Shown: positions 6,858 to 14,928 of the stretch, piece by piece
Layout of the letters: each line of letters opens with the position of its first letter
How positions within the stretch are numbered: the first letter of the stretch is position 1
Assembly: GCA_964569055.1 (NCBI GenBank)
Contig: CAZMSZ010000091.1
Coordinates: 1-22,125 of the forward strand
DNA from: JAWLGW01 sp964569055
Lineage (GTDB): Bacteria; Planctomycetota; J058
Length of the DNA: 22,125 nucleotides
Direction: 5' to 3'
The notes under the pieces: generated by a model
Told to the model about the DNA's origin: nothing
Databases searched by the model: none
What the model saw: the letters and a program-made list of their open reading frames with translations, nothing else
Made by a program: the position numbers and the translations under genes

Positions 6858-8255
6858 GTGAACGACGCCTCGCCCGACCCCCACGCCCCGTGCGCCACGG
6901 CCGTGCCCGCCACGGCGGAGGCCATCGCGCGCTACCTCGCCGACCTCGGGCGGACCCAGCGCAAGCTCGGCCTCGAGATCGAGCTCGGCCTGGTGCGGGC
7001 GAGCGACCTGCAGCCCCCGCGCTACGAGGGCCCGGCCGGGGTGGGGGCGCTGCTCGCGCGCCTACGAACGGCCGGCCGCTGGCCGACGCCCGTGCACGAG
7101 GGGGACGCGCTGGTCGCGCTCAAGGGCGACGGCGAGACGATCACGCTCGAGCCGGGCGGGCAGGTCGAGCTCTCGACCCCGCCCGCGTCGTCGCTGGCCG
7201 AGCTCGACGCGCTGGTCCGCGACCGGCTCAGCGTCATGGCGCGCGCCGCCGAGGCCGAGGGGCTGATCCTGCTCGGCGGCAGCATGGTGCCGGCGCCGGC
7301 CGAGGCCATGTCCTGGATGCCCAAGGCTCGCTACCGCGTGATGCGCGACTACTTCACCGCGCTCGGCCCCGCGGGCCGCCTGTTCCACTACATGATGCAG
7401 CGCACCACCTCGGTGCAGGTCACGCTCGACTACCGCGACGGGGCCGACGCCGCCGAGCTGGTGCGGCTCGGGTTCCTCGCGGCGCCGCTCGCGACCGCGG
7501 TGTTCGCCAACTCGCCATTCGACGGCGACCGCGAGGCCGACGAGCCGCTCCTGTCCACCCGCGCCCAGGCCTGGCTGTACACCGACCCGGCGCGCTGCGG
7601 CGAGCTGAGGCGCGCGGCCGAGCCGGGCGCGACGCTCCTCGACTACGTCGAGGCGGCGCTCGACGTGCCCATGATGTTCCGCGAGCGCGGCGGCGCCTAC
7701 CAGCCCATGCGTGGGGCCTCGTTCCGCGAGGTGCTGGCGGCAGGACGCTGGCCGGACGGCGAGCCGCTCTGCCCGCACGACCTCGAGGTGCACCTCAGCG
7801 GGCTGTTCCCCGACGTGCGGCTCAAGGCTGGGTTGATCGAGCTGCGCTCGACCGACGGGCAGGGCCCGCTCGAGTCGACCGCGGTGGCCGCCTTCTGGAC
7901 GGGCCTCCTCTACGACGCCGAGGGGCGGCGCGCCCTCGAGGAGCTGCTCGGCGGGCTCGAGGCCGAGGCCCGCGAGGCCGCGCGCCTGGCCGTGCCGCGC
8001 GAGGGGCTCGCCACCCGCTGGGGCGAGCGGACCCTGCTCGAGGTCGGGCGCGAGGCCCTCGCCGCCGCGCAGGCCGGGATCGAGCGCCGGATCGCCGCCG
8101 GCGAGGAGCCGGCGAGCGCGCGCGACCTCCTCGCGCCGGTGGCCCGCCGCCTCGCCGCGGGCGTGACCGCGGCCGAGGAGCTGCGCGCCCGCTGGCGGGG
8201 CGAGTGGGCCGGCGACCGGGCCCGCCTGATCGACGCCCTGCGCGTCCCGGCCTGA
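6858..8255 (+). CDS. gshA: Glutamate-cysteine ligase, plant/proteobacterial type (GCS2)
   Basis: The enzyme joins glutamate and cysteine with ATP to make gamma-glutamylcysteine, the first step of glutathione synthesis, in the cytoplasm. The 465-residue protein follows the plant-type family along its length: GLEIELGLV (38-46) for metal and ATP binding, ITLEPGGQVELST (95-107), MPKARYRVMRDYF (154-166), MMQRTTSVQVTLDY (179-192), FANSPF (216-221) and a DVRLKAGLIELRSTDGQ region where plant enzymes have VRLKRYLEMRGADGG. The GTG at 6858 is chosen because GGAG lies six bases upstream and the first helix follows directly. No gshB lies in the window, so the final product could be glutathione or only gamma-glutamylcysteine. 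EgtA-type enzymes are related, but the overall match is closer to the plant type. The gene is apparently monocistronic: it is followed by the minus-strand terminator and tRNA. Confidence 0.92.
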   Translation: MNDASPDPHAPCATAVPATAEAIARYLADLGRTQRKLGLEIELGLVRASDLQPPRYEGPAGVGALLARLRTAGRWPTPVHEGDALVALKGDGETITLEPGGQVELSTPPASSLAELDALVRDRLSVMARAAEAEGLILLGGSMVPAPAEAMSWMPKARYRVMRDYFTALGPAGRLFHYMMQRTTSVQVTLDYRDGADAAELVRLGFLAAPLATAVFANSPFDGDREADEPLLSTRAQAWLYTDPARCGELRRAAEPGATLLDYVEAALDVPMMFRERGGAYQPMRGASFREVLAAGRWPDGEPLCPHDLEVHLSGLFPDVRLKAGLIELRSTDGQGPLESTAVAAFWTGLLYDAEGRRALEELLGGLEAEAREAARLAVPREGLATRWGERTLLEVGREALAAAQAGIERRIAAGEEPASARDLLAPVARRLAAGVTAAEELRARWRGEWAGDRARLIDALRVPA

Positions 8256-8294
8256 GGCTGGCACGGGCCAGGGCAGGGTCGGTCCGAACCAACG

Positions 8295-8320
8295 AAAAAG
8301 GAGGCCCTGAAGGAGCCTCC
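8295..8320 (-). terminator. Rho-independent terminator of the adk-tRNA transcript
   Basis: On the minus strand GGAGGC and GCCTCC form a 6-bp stem around a nine-base loop (8300-8305 with 8315-8320), followed by five Ts (8295-8299). It lies 19 bases past the tRNA 3' end and would end the adk-tRNA transcript. There is no T-tract in the plus direction, so it is one-way. Confidence 0.85.
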
Positions 8321-8338
8321 CGTTCCGTTGGGTCTAGA

Positions 8339-8412
<74 letters not shown>

Positions 8413-8474
8413 TCGTGAGGGGTGGAGTATAGACCCCGCGCCCGGCGTGTCAATCGTACCGGCCGATTGGCGCG

Positions 8475-9053
8475 CTAGCCCTTTAGCGCCTTGAGGATCC
8501 GCTCGGTGATCGCCTCGATCGGCCCCACCCCGTCGATCCGGTGCACGGCGCTCGGGCGGGTCTCCATGTAGTACTCGATGCACGGCTCGCTCTGGGCGCG
8601 GTACACGTCGAGGCGGGCCGCGATCGTGGCGGGGTCCTGGTCGTCGGGGCGGTTCGAGCGCTTGCCGCGCTCGAGCAGGCGCTCCTTGAGCTCGGCGTCG
8701 GGCACCTCGATCACCACCACCGCGTTCACCTCGAGGCCGCGCGCGGCGAGCAGGCGGTCGAGCTCCTTGGCCTGCTCCACGTTGCGCGGGTAGCCGTCGA
8801 GCAGCACGCCGGCGCGCGCGTCGTCGCGCCCGAGCCGCTCCTCGACCATGGCGTTGGTCAGCGAGTCGGGAACGAGCTCCCCGCGCGCCATGATCGCCTT
8901 GGCCTGCTGCCCGAGCGGCGTGTCGCGCTCTCCGTGGTCGCGGAACATGTCGCCGGTCGAGACGTGCGGGATCCCCAGGCTCTCGTGCAGCCGCGCGGCC
9001 TGGGTGCCCTTGCCGCACCCGGGCGGACCGAACAGGACGACGGTCTGGGTCAT
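8475..9053 (-). CDS. adk: Adenylate kinase, short (LID-less) type
   Basis: Adk interconverts ATP plus AMP and two ADP in the cytoplasm and keeps the adenylate pool balanced. The 192-residue protein has the P-loop GPPGCGKGTQ (9-18), the AMP-binding STGDMFR (32-38), DGYPRN (86-91) and the arginine-rich region RGKRSNRPDDQD (129-140), which replaces the full LID domain. The 25-30 residue LID insertion, with or without a zinc site, is absent, so this is the short form. The ATG at 9051-9053 has AAGGAG about six bases upstream on the minus strand. A -10-like TAGAAT lies at 9095-9100. The initiator tRNA and a terminator follow, which would couple supply of adenylates and start tRNA on one transcript. 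In many bacteria adk lies in the ribosomal protein cluster; here it does not. Confidence 0.97.
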   Translation of the reverse strand: MTQTVVLFGPPGCGKGTQAARLHESLGIPHVSTGDMFRDHGERDTPLGQQAKAIMARGELVPDSLTNAMVEERLGRDDARAGVLLDGYPRNVEQAKELDRLLAARGLEVNAVVVIEVPDAELKERLLERGKRSNRPDDQDPATIAARLDVYRAQSEPCIEYYMETRPSAVHRIDGVGPIEAITERILKALKG

Positions 9054-9094
9054 GAGCGCTCCTTCCGCGCGCCTCCCGGCGGTCGCGCGGCGGG

Positions 9095-9100
9095 ATTCTA
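9095..9100 (-). promoter_or_regulatory. Possible -10 element for adk
   Basis: TAGAAT on the minus strand differs from TATAAT by one base and lies 41 bases before the adk start codon, leaving a leader that contains the AAGGAG site. No clear -35 box is seen. It sits in the 190-base divergent gap between adk and the phosphatase-family gene. Confidence 0.4.
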
Positions 9101-9231
9101 CTGGCGGTCCCCCCTTTCGCTACCTCGGGCTCACCGCTGCGGAGCGCGCCCGCGCCGGCGGGCGCTCGTCGCGCGACGGCCGCTCGGGAGCGAGCTTCGC
9201 GCGCGCGACCCGCCGCCGTGCGCCGCTCCCG

Positions 9232-9237
9232 TACACT
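9232..9237 (+). promoter_or_regulatory. Possible -10 element giving a leaderless transcript
   Basis: TACACT lies six bases before the ATG at 9244, so a transcript starting seven bases downstream would begin at the ATG. There is no ribosome-binding site between the two, which supports leaderless expression. No -35 is evident. Confidence 0.4.
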
Positions 9238-9243
9238 GCACGC

Positions 9244-10635
9244 ATGCGCCGCCTCCTCGTGCTCCTCGTCGTCGGGCTCACCCGGCGACAGCTCGGCCCC
9301 GACGCCCCTCACCTGACCGCGCTCGCCGACGAGGGGTTCGCCGCGCCGATCGACCCGGTGCTCCCCGCGGTCACCTGCTCGGTCCAGGCGACCTACCTGA
9401 CGGGGCAGCCGCCGAGCCGCCACGGGATCGTGGGGAACGGCTGGTACTGGCGCGACCGGGCCGAGGTCGCGTTCTGGAAGCAGTCGAACCACCTGATCGA
9501 GGCGCCCAAGGTGTGGGAGCTGGCGCGGGCGCGCGACCCCGGCTTCACCTGCGCCCAGCTGTTCTGGTGGTTCAACATGTTCGCGCAGGTGGACTGGTCG
9601 CTGACGCCGCGCCCGGGCTACCTGCAGGACGGGCGCAAGGTCCCCGACTGCTACAGCGCGCCGCCGGCCCTGCGCGGCCGGCTGAACGCCGAGCTGGGGC
9701 GGTTCCCGCTGTTCAACTACTGGGGGCCGACGGCCTCGATCGCCTCGACCCGCTGGATCGTGGACGCCGCCCTGTCGGTGCTCGAGCGGGAGCGGCCCAC
9801 GCTGACGTTCGTCTACCTGCCGCACCTCGACTACGACCACCAGCGGTTCGGGCCGCGCGCGCCCCAGAGCGCGCGCGCCCTGCGCGAGGTGGACGCCGAG
9901 GCGGGCCGCCTGATCGCCAAGGCGCGGGCCGACGGGTGCGAGGTGCTCGTCGTCTCCGAGTATGGGATCGAGGAGGTGAGCGCGCCGGTGCACCTCAACC
10001 GCGTGCTGCGGCAGGCGGGCTACCTCGAGCCCTGGCTCAACCTCGACCAGTGGGAGCTGCTCGAGCCGGGCGCCTGTCGGGCGTTCGCCGTGGCCGACCA
10101 CCAGCTCGCGCACGTCTACGTGCGCGACCCCGCCGACGTGGCGGCGGTGCGGCGGCTGCTCGAGCGGACCGACGGGGTGGAGCGCGTGCTCGGGCGCGAG
10201 GAGCTGGCCGGGGTCGGCCTCGACCACCCGCGCGCCGGCGAGCTGGTGGCGCTCGCCGCGCCCGGGCGCTGGTTCACCTACTACTACTGGCTCGACGACG
10301 CGCTCGCGCCCGACTTCGCCCGCACGGTCGAGATCCACAAGAAGCCGGGCTACGACCCCTGCGAGCTGCTGCTCGACCCCACCAAGGTGGCGGTCAAGGC
10401 GCGGATCGCCTGGAAGCTGGCCCGCAAGGCGCTCGGCTTCCGGACGGTGCTCGACGTGATCCCGCTCGACGGCTCGCTGGTGCGCGGCAGCCACGGGCGC
10501 CCGCCCGCCACGCCCGAGGACGGGGCGCTCCTGATCGGCTCGAGCCGCGCGGCGGAGCGGGCCCGCTTCGCCGCCACCGACGTGTGCCCGCTGATCCTCG
10601 AGCGCCTCGGCCTGGGCGAGGGGGCCCGCGCGTGA
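9244..10635 (+). CDS. Alkaline-phosphatase-superfamily protein (type I phosphodiesterase/nucleotide pyrophosphatase-like)
   Basis: This 463-residue protein belongs to the type I phosphodiesterase/nucleotide pyrophosphatase branch of the alkaline phosphatase superfamily. Its family resembles, from memory, the phosphodiesterase-like proteins sometimes linked to ebo clusters; no other ebo gene is present. PAVTCSVQATYLTG (41-54) holds the expected nucleophile T44, followed by HGIVGNGW (60-67). YLPHLDYDHQ (191-200), ADHQLAH (284-290) and EIHKKPGYDP (363-372) carry Asp and His residues suited to metal binding. Two usual motifs differ: the first metal Asp region reads VVGLTRRQLG with no Asp, and the usual SDHG reads SEYG (238-241). 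The substrate is unknown. The ATG at 9244 fits the start of the first strand; a hydrophobic RRLLVLLVVGL start is that strand and not a convincing signal peptide. The stop overlaps the rhomboid GTG by four bases. Confidence 0.82.
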   Translation: MRRLLVLLVVGLTRRQLGPDAPHLTALADEGFAAPIDPVLPAVTCSVQATYLTGQPPSRHGIVGNGWYWRDRAEVAFWKQSNHLIEAPKVWELARARDPGFTCAQLFWWFNMFAQVDWSLTPRPGYLQDGRKVPDCYSAPPALRGRLNAELGRFPLFNYWGPTASIASTRWIVDAALSVLERERPTLTFVYLPHLDYDHQRFGPRAPQSARALREVDAEAGRLIAKARADGCEVLVVSEYGIEEVSAPVHLNRVLRQAGYLEPWLNLDQWELLEPGACRAFAVADHQLAHVYVRDPADVAAVRRLLERTDGVERVLGREELAGVGLDHPRAGELVALAAPGRWFTYYYWLDDALAPDFARTVEIHKKPGYDPCELLLDPTKVAVKARIAWKLARKALGFRTVLDVIPLDGSLVRGSHGRPPATPEDGALLIGSSRAAERARFAATDVCPLILERLGLGEGARA

Positions 10636-12188
10636 GCGGCCGGGTCGCCGAGACCACCCCGATCACCCGCGACGTGCCCGAGCGGTTCGTGGCGCACGAG
10701 CGCCTGCAGCGCGGGCTCCTCGGCCGCGGGGCCCGCTACGCCGGCGCGTTCGACACGCCCTCCTGGCGCACGGGGCTGGTCCTGCTCCTGCGCCGCGGCG
10801 GCCGCGGACGCCCCCACCGCATGTGGATCGCGCTCCCCTACAGCGGGGTCGAGCCGCTGCCGGTGGCCGCGCGCTCCTCGCTCCCGGCCGACGCGGTGGT
10901 CGCGCTGGCGGTCGACGCGCTCGAGGCCTTCCCGCACCCGGGCGGCGCGGCCGCGGCCGCCGCGCGGCTCGAGGCCGACCTCGAGCTGCCGGTCGTGCTG
11001 CACGCCCCCGGCGGCGTGGCGGCCGGCCCGCGCGCCGAGGCCGCGGGCGCCCTCCTCGAGCTGCGCGAGGCGCTCGCCCTCCCCGAGGCCGCGCTCGCCA
11101 AGGCGGACCCCGAGCGCGCCTTCGCCGCGGGGCGCGCGCGGGCCGAGGTGGGCGACTTCCTGGCGCGGCTGCGCGCGAGCACGCCGCGGCTGGTGGTGAC
11201 CCCCACGCTGCTGGCGCTGTGCGTGCTCGCCTGGCTGCTCCAGAGCGCGCTCTCGGGGCCGGCGGGCTCGCCGCTCCTGACGCACGGCGCGGGGAGAGGC
11301 GCGCTGAGCCTCGGCGCCGAGCCGTGGCGGCTGCTCACGGCCGGCTTCCTCCACGGCGGCCTGCTGCACCTCACGCTCAACATGGTCGTGCTGTGGGACC
11401 TCGGCTCGGTGGCCGAGCGCCTGTTCGGGCGGCTGGCCTTCGCGGCCGTGTACCTGCTCGCGCTGGTGGGCGGCTCGCTCGCCAGCGCGGCCTGGGCGCC
11501 GCAGGCCTGGAGCGTGGGCGCCTCGGGCGCGGTGTTCGGCGTGGCGGGGGCGCTGATCGGGTTCGTGGTCGTGCAGCGCGGCGTGATCCCGCGCGCGGTG
11601 TTCGAGCGGCTCGGGCGGACGCTGGCCCTGTTCGTGGTCGCCAACCTGGTGCTCGGGGTGCTCCTCGGCCTGGCGTTCCCGATCGACAACGCGGCCCACG
11701 TGGGCGGGCTCGTGACCGGCGGGTTGGCGGGGGTGCTCCTCGCCCGCCGGCTCCCGCCCGCGCCGGCCTCCAGGCGGCGGCTGCTCGCGATCCCCGCCCT
11801 GGCGCTCGTCCTCGCGGGGGTGGGCCTGGGCCTGGCGCACACCCCGCGGGTCGCCGAGGCGCGCGCGATCGCCGCGCTCGAGCCGGCGCTGCACAGGCAG
11901 CAGCAGCTCGCCGATCGGGCCGACGCGCTGCGCGAGCGCGCGGCCGCGCCGGCGGAGGCGCGGGCGCTCGCGGCCGAGGCCCGCGCCGAGGCGGCGCGCC
12001 TGGATCAGGAGCGCGAGGCGCGCGGGGCCGCCGTGCGCGACCCGCTCCGCCGCTCGCTGCTCGCGCTGGCGGACTACCTCGAGGCGGTCGCGGCGCACGA
12101 CCCGGCGGCGGCGGAGCGCGGCATCGAGGCGTGGTTCGCCGCCAACGCCGAGCTCGACGCGGCGCTCGATCAGCGCGGCGGGTCGTAG
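10632..12188 (+). CDS. Rhomboid-family intramembrane serine protease with N- and C-terminal extensions
   Basis: Rhomboids cleave transmembrane proteins inside the membrane with a Ser-His dyad. This 518-residue protein has about 190 soluble N-terminal residues of unknown type, then the membrane domain (about 192-375): HGGLLHLTLN (241-250) with the oxyanion-stabilising N250, catalytic S298 in GASGAVFG, and H356 in NAAHVGGLVTGGLAG. A further hydrophobic segment (about 377-395) probably forms a seventh helix, followed by about 120 residues of Ala/Glu/Arg-rich, probably coiled-coil sequence. All catalytic residues are present. The GTG at 10632 overlaps the preceding stop (GTGA), so the gene is coupled to the phosphatase-family gene and may act in the same process. 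The substrate is unknown. Its last 19 bases overlap the end of the convergent HEAT gene. Confidence 0.92.
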   Translation: MSGRVAETTPITRDVPERFVAHERLQRGLLGRGARYAGAFDTPSWRTGLVLLLRRGGRGRPHRMWIALPYSGVEPLPVAARSSLPADAVVALAVDALEAFPHPGGAAAAAARLEADLELPVVLHAPGGVAAGPRAEAAGALLELREALALPEAALAKADPERAFAAGRARAEVGDFLARLRASTPRLVVTPTLLALCVLAWLLQSALSGPAGSPLLTHGAGRGALSLGAEPWRLLTAGFLHGGLLHLTLNMVVLWDLGSVAERLFGRLAFAAVYLLALVGGSLASAAWAPQAWSVGASGAVFGVAGALIGFVVVQRGVIPRAVFERLGRTLALFVVANLVLGVLLGLAFPIDNAAHVGGLVTGGLAGVLLARRLPPAPASRRRLLAIPALALVLAGVGLGLAHTPRVAEARAIAALEPALHRQQQLADRADALRERAAAPAEARALAAEARAEAARLDQEREARGAAVRDPLRRSLLALADYLEAVAAHDPAAAERGIEAWFAANAELDAALDQRGGS

Positions 12189-14365
12189 TAGCGCGGCATC
12201 TCGAAGTTGATCTCGGTCGCCAGCCGCATGCGTCGCAAGAGCCGCTCGAAGGGCGGGCTGCCGAGCAGCGAGGTCAGGTCGGCGTCGGTCTCCATGTGGC
12301 GCGCCCGGCTCGAGTCGAGCTCGACCGAGCGGCGAATGTAGTGCAGCGCCGCCTGCGGCTCGCCGAGCAGCGCGTAGCCGCAGGCGATGTTGTAGGCCGC
12401 GACGTCGTCGGCCGGGTTGCACCACAGCATGCGCCGGAACTCGACGATCGCCTCGGCGTAGCGCCGCGCGTAGAGCAGGTCGATCCCGACCGCGTTGAGG
12501 TGGAAGGCCCGCTGCTGCGGCACGTCCTTCTCGAGCACCCCGCGCGAGTACGGGATCGCGTAGACCTCGACCAGGCTCGGGTCGCCCGCGCGCGCCAGGC
12601 TCCAGGCGAGGTCGCGCGCCAGCTCGCCCTGGCGGGCGCGGGGGCCCTGGAGCTGCCTGCGCAGCGCCTGCTGAGCGAGCTGGGGGTCGACCCCGACCAG
12701 CGCCCGCGCCACCTCGGCGACCTGCGCGGCGCTCGCGCGGGGCTCGCCCAAGCTCGCGACGAGGCGCGCTGCCACCCGCTCGCGGAGCCCGGCGTCCGCT
12801 CGCTCCGGGAGGCCTGCCTGGGCGACCAGGCGCAGCAGGAGGCTGGCGTGGTCTCGCATGTGGGGCGCGACCAGCAGCCGGGCCAGCCAGGCCGCGGCCT
12901 CGGGCTCGCGCCGGTCGCCCAGCGCCTCGAGCGCCTCCTCCGCCTCGCGCTCGGTCGTCCCGGGCAGGACGGCGGGCACGGGCGGCTGCTGCGCGATCTC
13001 GGCCAGCAGCTCGATCGCCTCGCCCCCCGGCGCGATCGCCAGCGCTCCGATCGCCAGCTCGGCGCGGGCGCGCACGGTGGTGAGGTCGTCGCGATCGCGC
13101 GGGAGCGGCCCCCCGGGGCGGGCCAGCGCGCGCAGCGCCTCGAGCCCGGGCGCGCCGAGGCGCGCCAGCCCCGAGTACAGGGCGGGCTCACGCGACAGGA
13201 TCGGGGTGGCGATCAGCTTCTCGAGCACGGCGCGCGCGCGCGGCGAGCCGATCGCCCCGAGCGCCCACCCGGCGGTCACGATCAGCGCGCGGTCGCTCTC
13301 GCGGCGCGGGTCGGCGAGCGGGAGCAGGGCGGCCTCGGCGGCCGGGTCGCCCAGCAGGCCCAGCGCGCGCGCCGCGGCGCAGCGCAGCGCGGGCGAGCGG
13401 CCGGCCCGGTCGCTCACGACCTGCTCGCAGGCCTCGCGCGCCAGCGCGAGCCCGCGCTCCCCCACGATCCTCAGCGCCGCCTCGGCGACCTCCTCGTCGC
13501 CGTCGAGCACCAGCGACACCACCGGCGTGAGCGGCCGGCCGTCGGCGCCGAGCGGCAGCAGGTCGAGCGCCTGCAGCGCGGCCAGCCGGGTGGAAGGCTC
13601 GGGCACCTTGAGCAGCGTCAGCAGCGGCACGAGCGCCTCGGCGAGCGCGCGCTCCTCGGGCACGACCTCGGCGAACACGAGCGCCGCCCGGGCCTGCTCG
13701 CGCGGGCGCCCCTCGCGCAGCACCTCGGCGAGCAGCGGGCGGGCCACCCCCCACGGGACGGCGGCGAACAGCGGGACCAAGTCGTAGGCGGCCGCGCCGA
13801 GGTCGAGCCCGAGCAACCGCTGCAGCCCCTCGACGTCGGCCGTCCCGAGCTCGCCGCGCGCCGCGGCCCGACCGACCAGCTCGCGCAGGAGGTCGAGCGC
13901 CAGGCTCAGGATCCGCGCGTCGTACGCCCCCGGGTCGGCGTAGCGCTGCACCAGCCCGACCAACCCGAGCCGGGTCCCTTCCCCTTGGGCCTCCTCCACG
14001 ATCTCGCGGTAGGTGGCGAGGGCGGCGGGATAGGTGGGGGCGTTCGGGCCCTGGCCGACCACGATCTCGACCAGCCGCCGCTCGAGCTCGCCGAGCGGGG
14101 CGTGCAGCAGGTAGAGCGCGTGGAACCGCAGCTCGGGGTCGCGGCTGGCCAGCAGCTCGAGCAGGACCGGCCGCGCGGCGTCGCCGAGCTCGAGCAGCCG
14201 CTCCAGCGCCGCGCGTCGGGCCGCGAGCTCGCCCTCGCGCAGGCGCGCCGCCAGCGCGCGCGCCTCGGCCTCCTCCGCCGCGCGCGAGTCCTCCTGCGCG
14301 CGCGCCGGGCCCGCCAGGCCGGTCGCGCCCAGGACGAGCGCCAGCAGCGCCGCGCGGAGGCGCAC
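12170..14365 (-). CDS. Exported HEAT-repeat protein with C-terminal TPR
   Basis: This 731-residue protein starts with a signal peptide (RLRAALLALVLGATGLAGPARA, cleavage after ARA), so it is exported to the periplasm or anchored outside. Most of the rest is a chain of paired helices with the A-L-x-x-L-G-x-x and E-A-x-x-x-L patterns of HEAT repeats, for example RCAAARALGLLGDPAAEAALL and VTAGWALGAIGSPRARAVL. From about residue 618 a TPR-type unit follows (RRYAEAIVEF, AAYNIACGYALLGEPQAALHYI). Such solenoids bind other proteins; no enzyme motif is visible. The GTG at 14365 was chosen because the signal peptide starts there, eight bases after the PilZ stop; the ribosome site is weak, so translation may be coupled. 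The stop overlaps the rhomboid end. The partner is unknown, and its link to the PilZ protein rests on operon context. Confidence 0.85.
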   Translation of the reverse strand: MRLRAALLALVLGATGLAGPARAQEDSRAAEEAEARALAARLREGELAARRAALERLLELGDAARPVLLELLASRDPELRFHALYLLHAPLGELERRLVEIVVGQGPNAPTYPAALATYREIVEEAQGEGTRLGLVGLVQRYADPGAYDARILSLALDLLRELVGRAAARGELGTADVEGLQRLLGLDLGAAAYDLVPLFAAVPWGVARPLLAEVLREGRPREQARAALVFAEVVPEERALAEALVPLLTLLKVPEPSTRLAALQALDLLPLGADGRPLTPVVSLVLDGDEEVAEAALRIVGERGLALAREACEQVVSDRAGRSPALRCAAARALGLLGDPAAEAALLPLADPRRESDRALIVTAGWALGAIGSPRARAVLEKLIATPILSREPALYSGLARLGAPGLEALRALARPGGPLPRDRDDLTTVRARAELAIGALAIAPGGEAIELLAEIAQQPPVPAVLPGTTEREAEEALEALGDRREPEAAAWLARLLVAPHMRDHASLLLRLVAQAGLPERADAGLRERVAARLVASLGEPRASAAQVAEVARALVGVDPQLAQQALRRQLQGPRARQGELARDLAWSLARAGDPSLVEVYAIPYSRGVLEKDVPQQRAFHLNAVGIDLLYARRYAEAIVEFRRMLWCNPADDVAAYNIACGYALLGEPQAALHYIRRSVELDSSRARHMETDADLTSLLGSPPFERLLRRMRLATEINFEMPRYYDPPR

Positions 14366-14373
14366 CGCGCCCG

Positions 14374-14847
14374 CTACATCCCGCCGCGCTTGAGCTCGTC
14401 GCGCAGCGAGAAGCGGCGCGTGCGGAGCTGGTGGCCGATCAGGAACTTCTCGAGCGCGGTCAGCTGCGCGGGGTCGATCTGCTCGAACTGCAGCCCCAGC
14501 TCGTAGTGCGGCCCGGGGCCGAGCCGCTCGGGCAAGGTCACGCCCTCGGGCGCCGGCCGGGTCCAGCGCAGCGAGGCGAGCGCCTTGACCGGGCGCCCGT
14601 TGGGGACCATGAGGTTGAGGCCGATCAGCACCAGCCCCTGCCCCAGGCGCGGCAGCCACTCGCGCCCCGGGACCTCGCCGACGAGCAGCGCGCCGCCCTT
14701 GCTGAGGTTGAGCACCGCGCCGGCGAACACCGCGTCGCACTGGAACTCGTCGAGGTGCGACAGGCACTTGTAGCGGGCCTCGAGGTTGTCCGTGAGGCGG
14801 AACTTGATCCGCGCCGCGCGGCGGTTCTCTTCACCGAGGAACGGCAT
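14374..14847 (-). CDS. PilZ-domain protein
   Basis: PilZ domains bind cyclic di-GMP and pass the signal to motility, secretion or surface polymer systems. The 157-residue protein consists of essentially one such domain. The RxxxR motif is R9-x-x-x-R13 (ENRRAARIKF) and the N-x-S-x-x-G motif is N47, S49 and G52 (VLNLSKGGALL), so the ligand-contact residues are present. The middle GLNLMVPNGRPVKALASLRWTRP and HYELGLQFEQI segments are typical PilZ strands. The ATG at 14845-14847 has GGAAGG-type sequence about ten bases upstream on the minus strand. The exported HEAT/TPR gene begins eight bases downstream, so the two share a transcript. It is divergent from the phosphofructokinase gene. Cyclic di-GMP binding is inferred from the motifs. 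Confidence 0.9.
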   Translation of the reverse strand: MPFLGEENRRAARIKFRLTDNLEARYKCLSHLDEFQCDAVFAGAVLNLSKGGALLVGEVPGREWLPRLGQGLVLIGLNLMVPNGRPVKALASLRWTRPAPEGVTLPERLGPGPHYELGLQFEQIDPAQLTALEKFLIGHQLRTRRFSLRDELKRGGM

Positions 14848-14928
14848 GGCGTCGGGGCCTTCCTTCCCGCACCGGGACGGCTCTAATGCTAGCAATCCTC
14901 CGAGTTGCGGCAAAGCGGGGTCTGGTCC
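14848..14928. promoter_or_regulatory. Divergent promoter region between pilZ and the phosphofructokinase gene
   Basis: This 81-base gap must start both genes. Its middle, at about 14880-14897, is the only A+T-rich patch nearby. On the minus strand TAGCAT (14886-14891) is a candidate -10 for the PilZ gene; on the plus strand TAATGC and TAGCAA overlap the same bases as candidates for the kinase gene. Overlapping promoters would make the two transcripts compete. No repressor site can be named. Confidence 0.35.
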
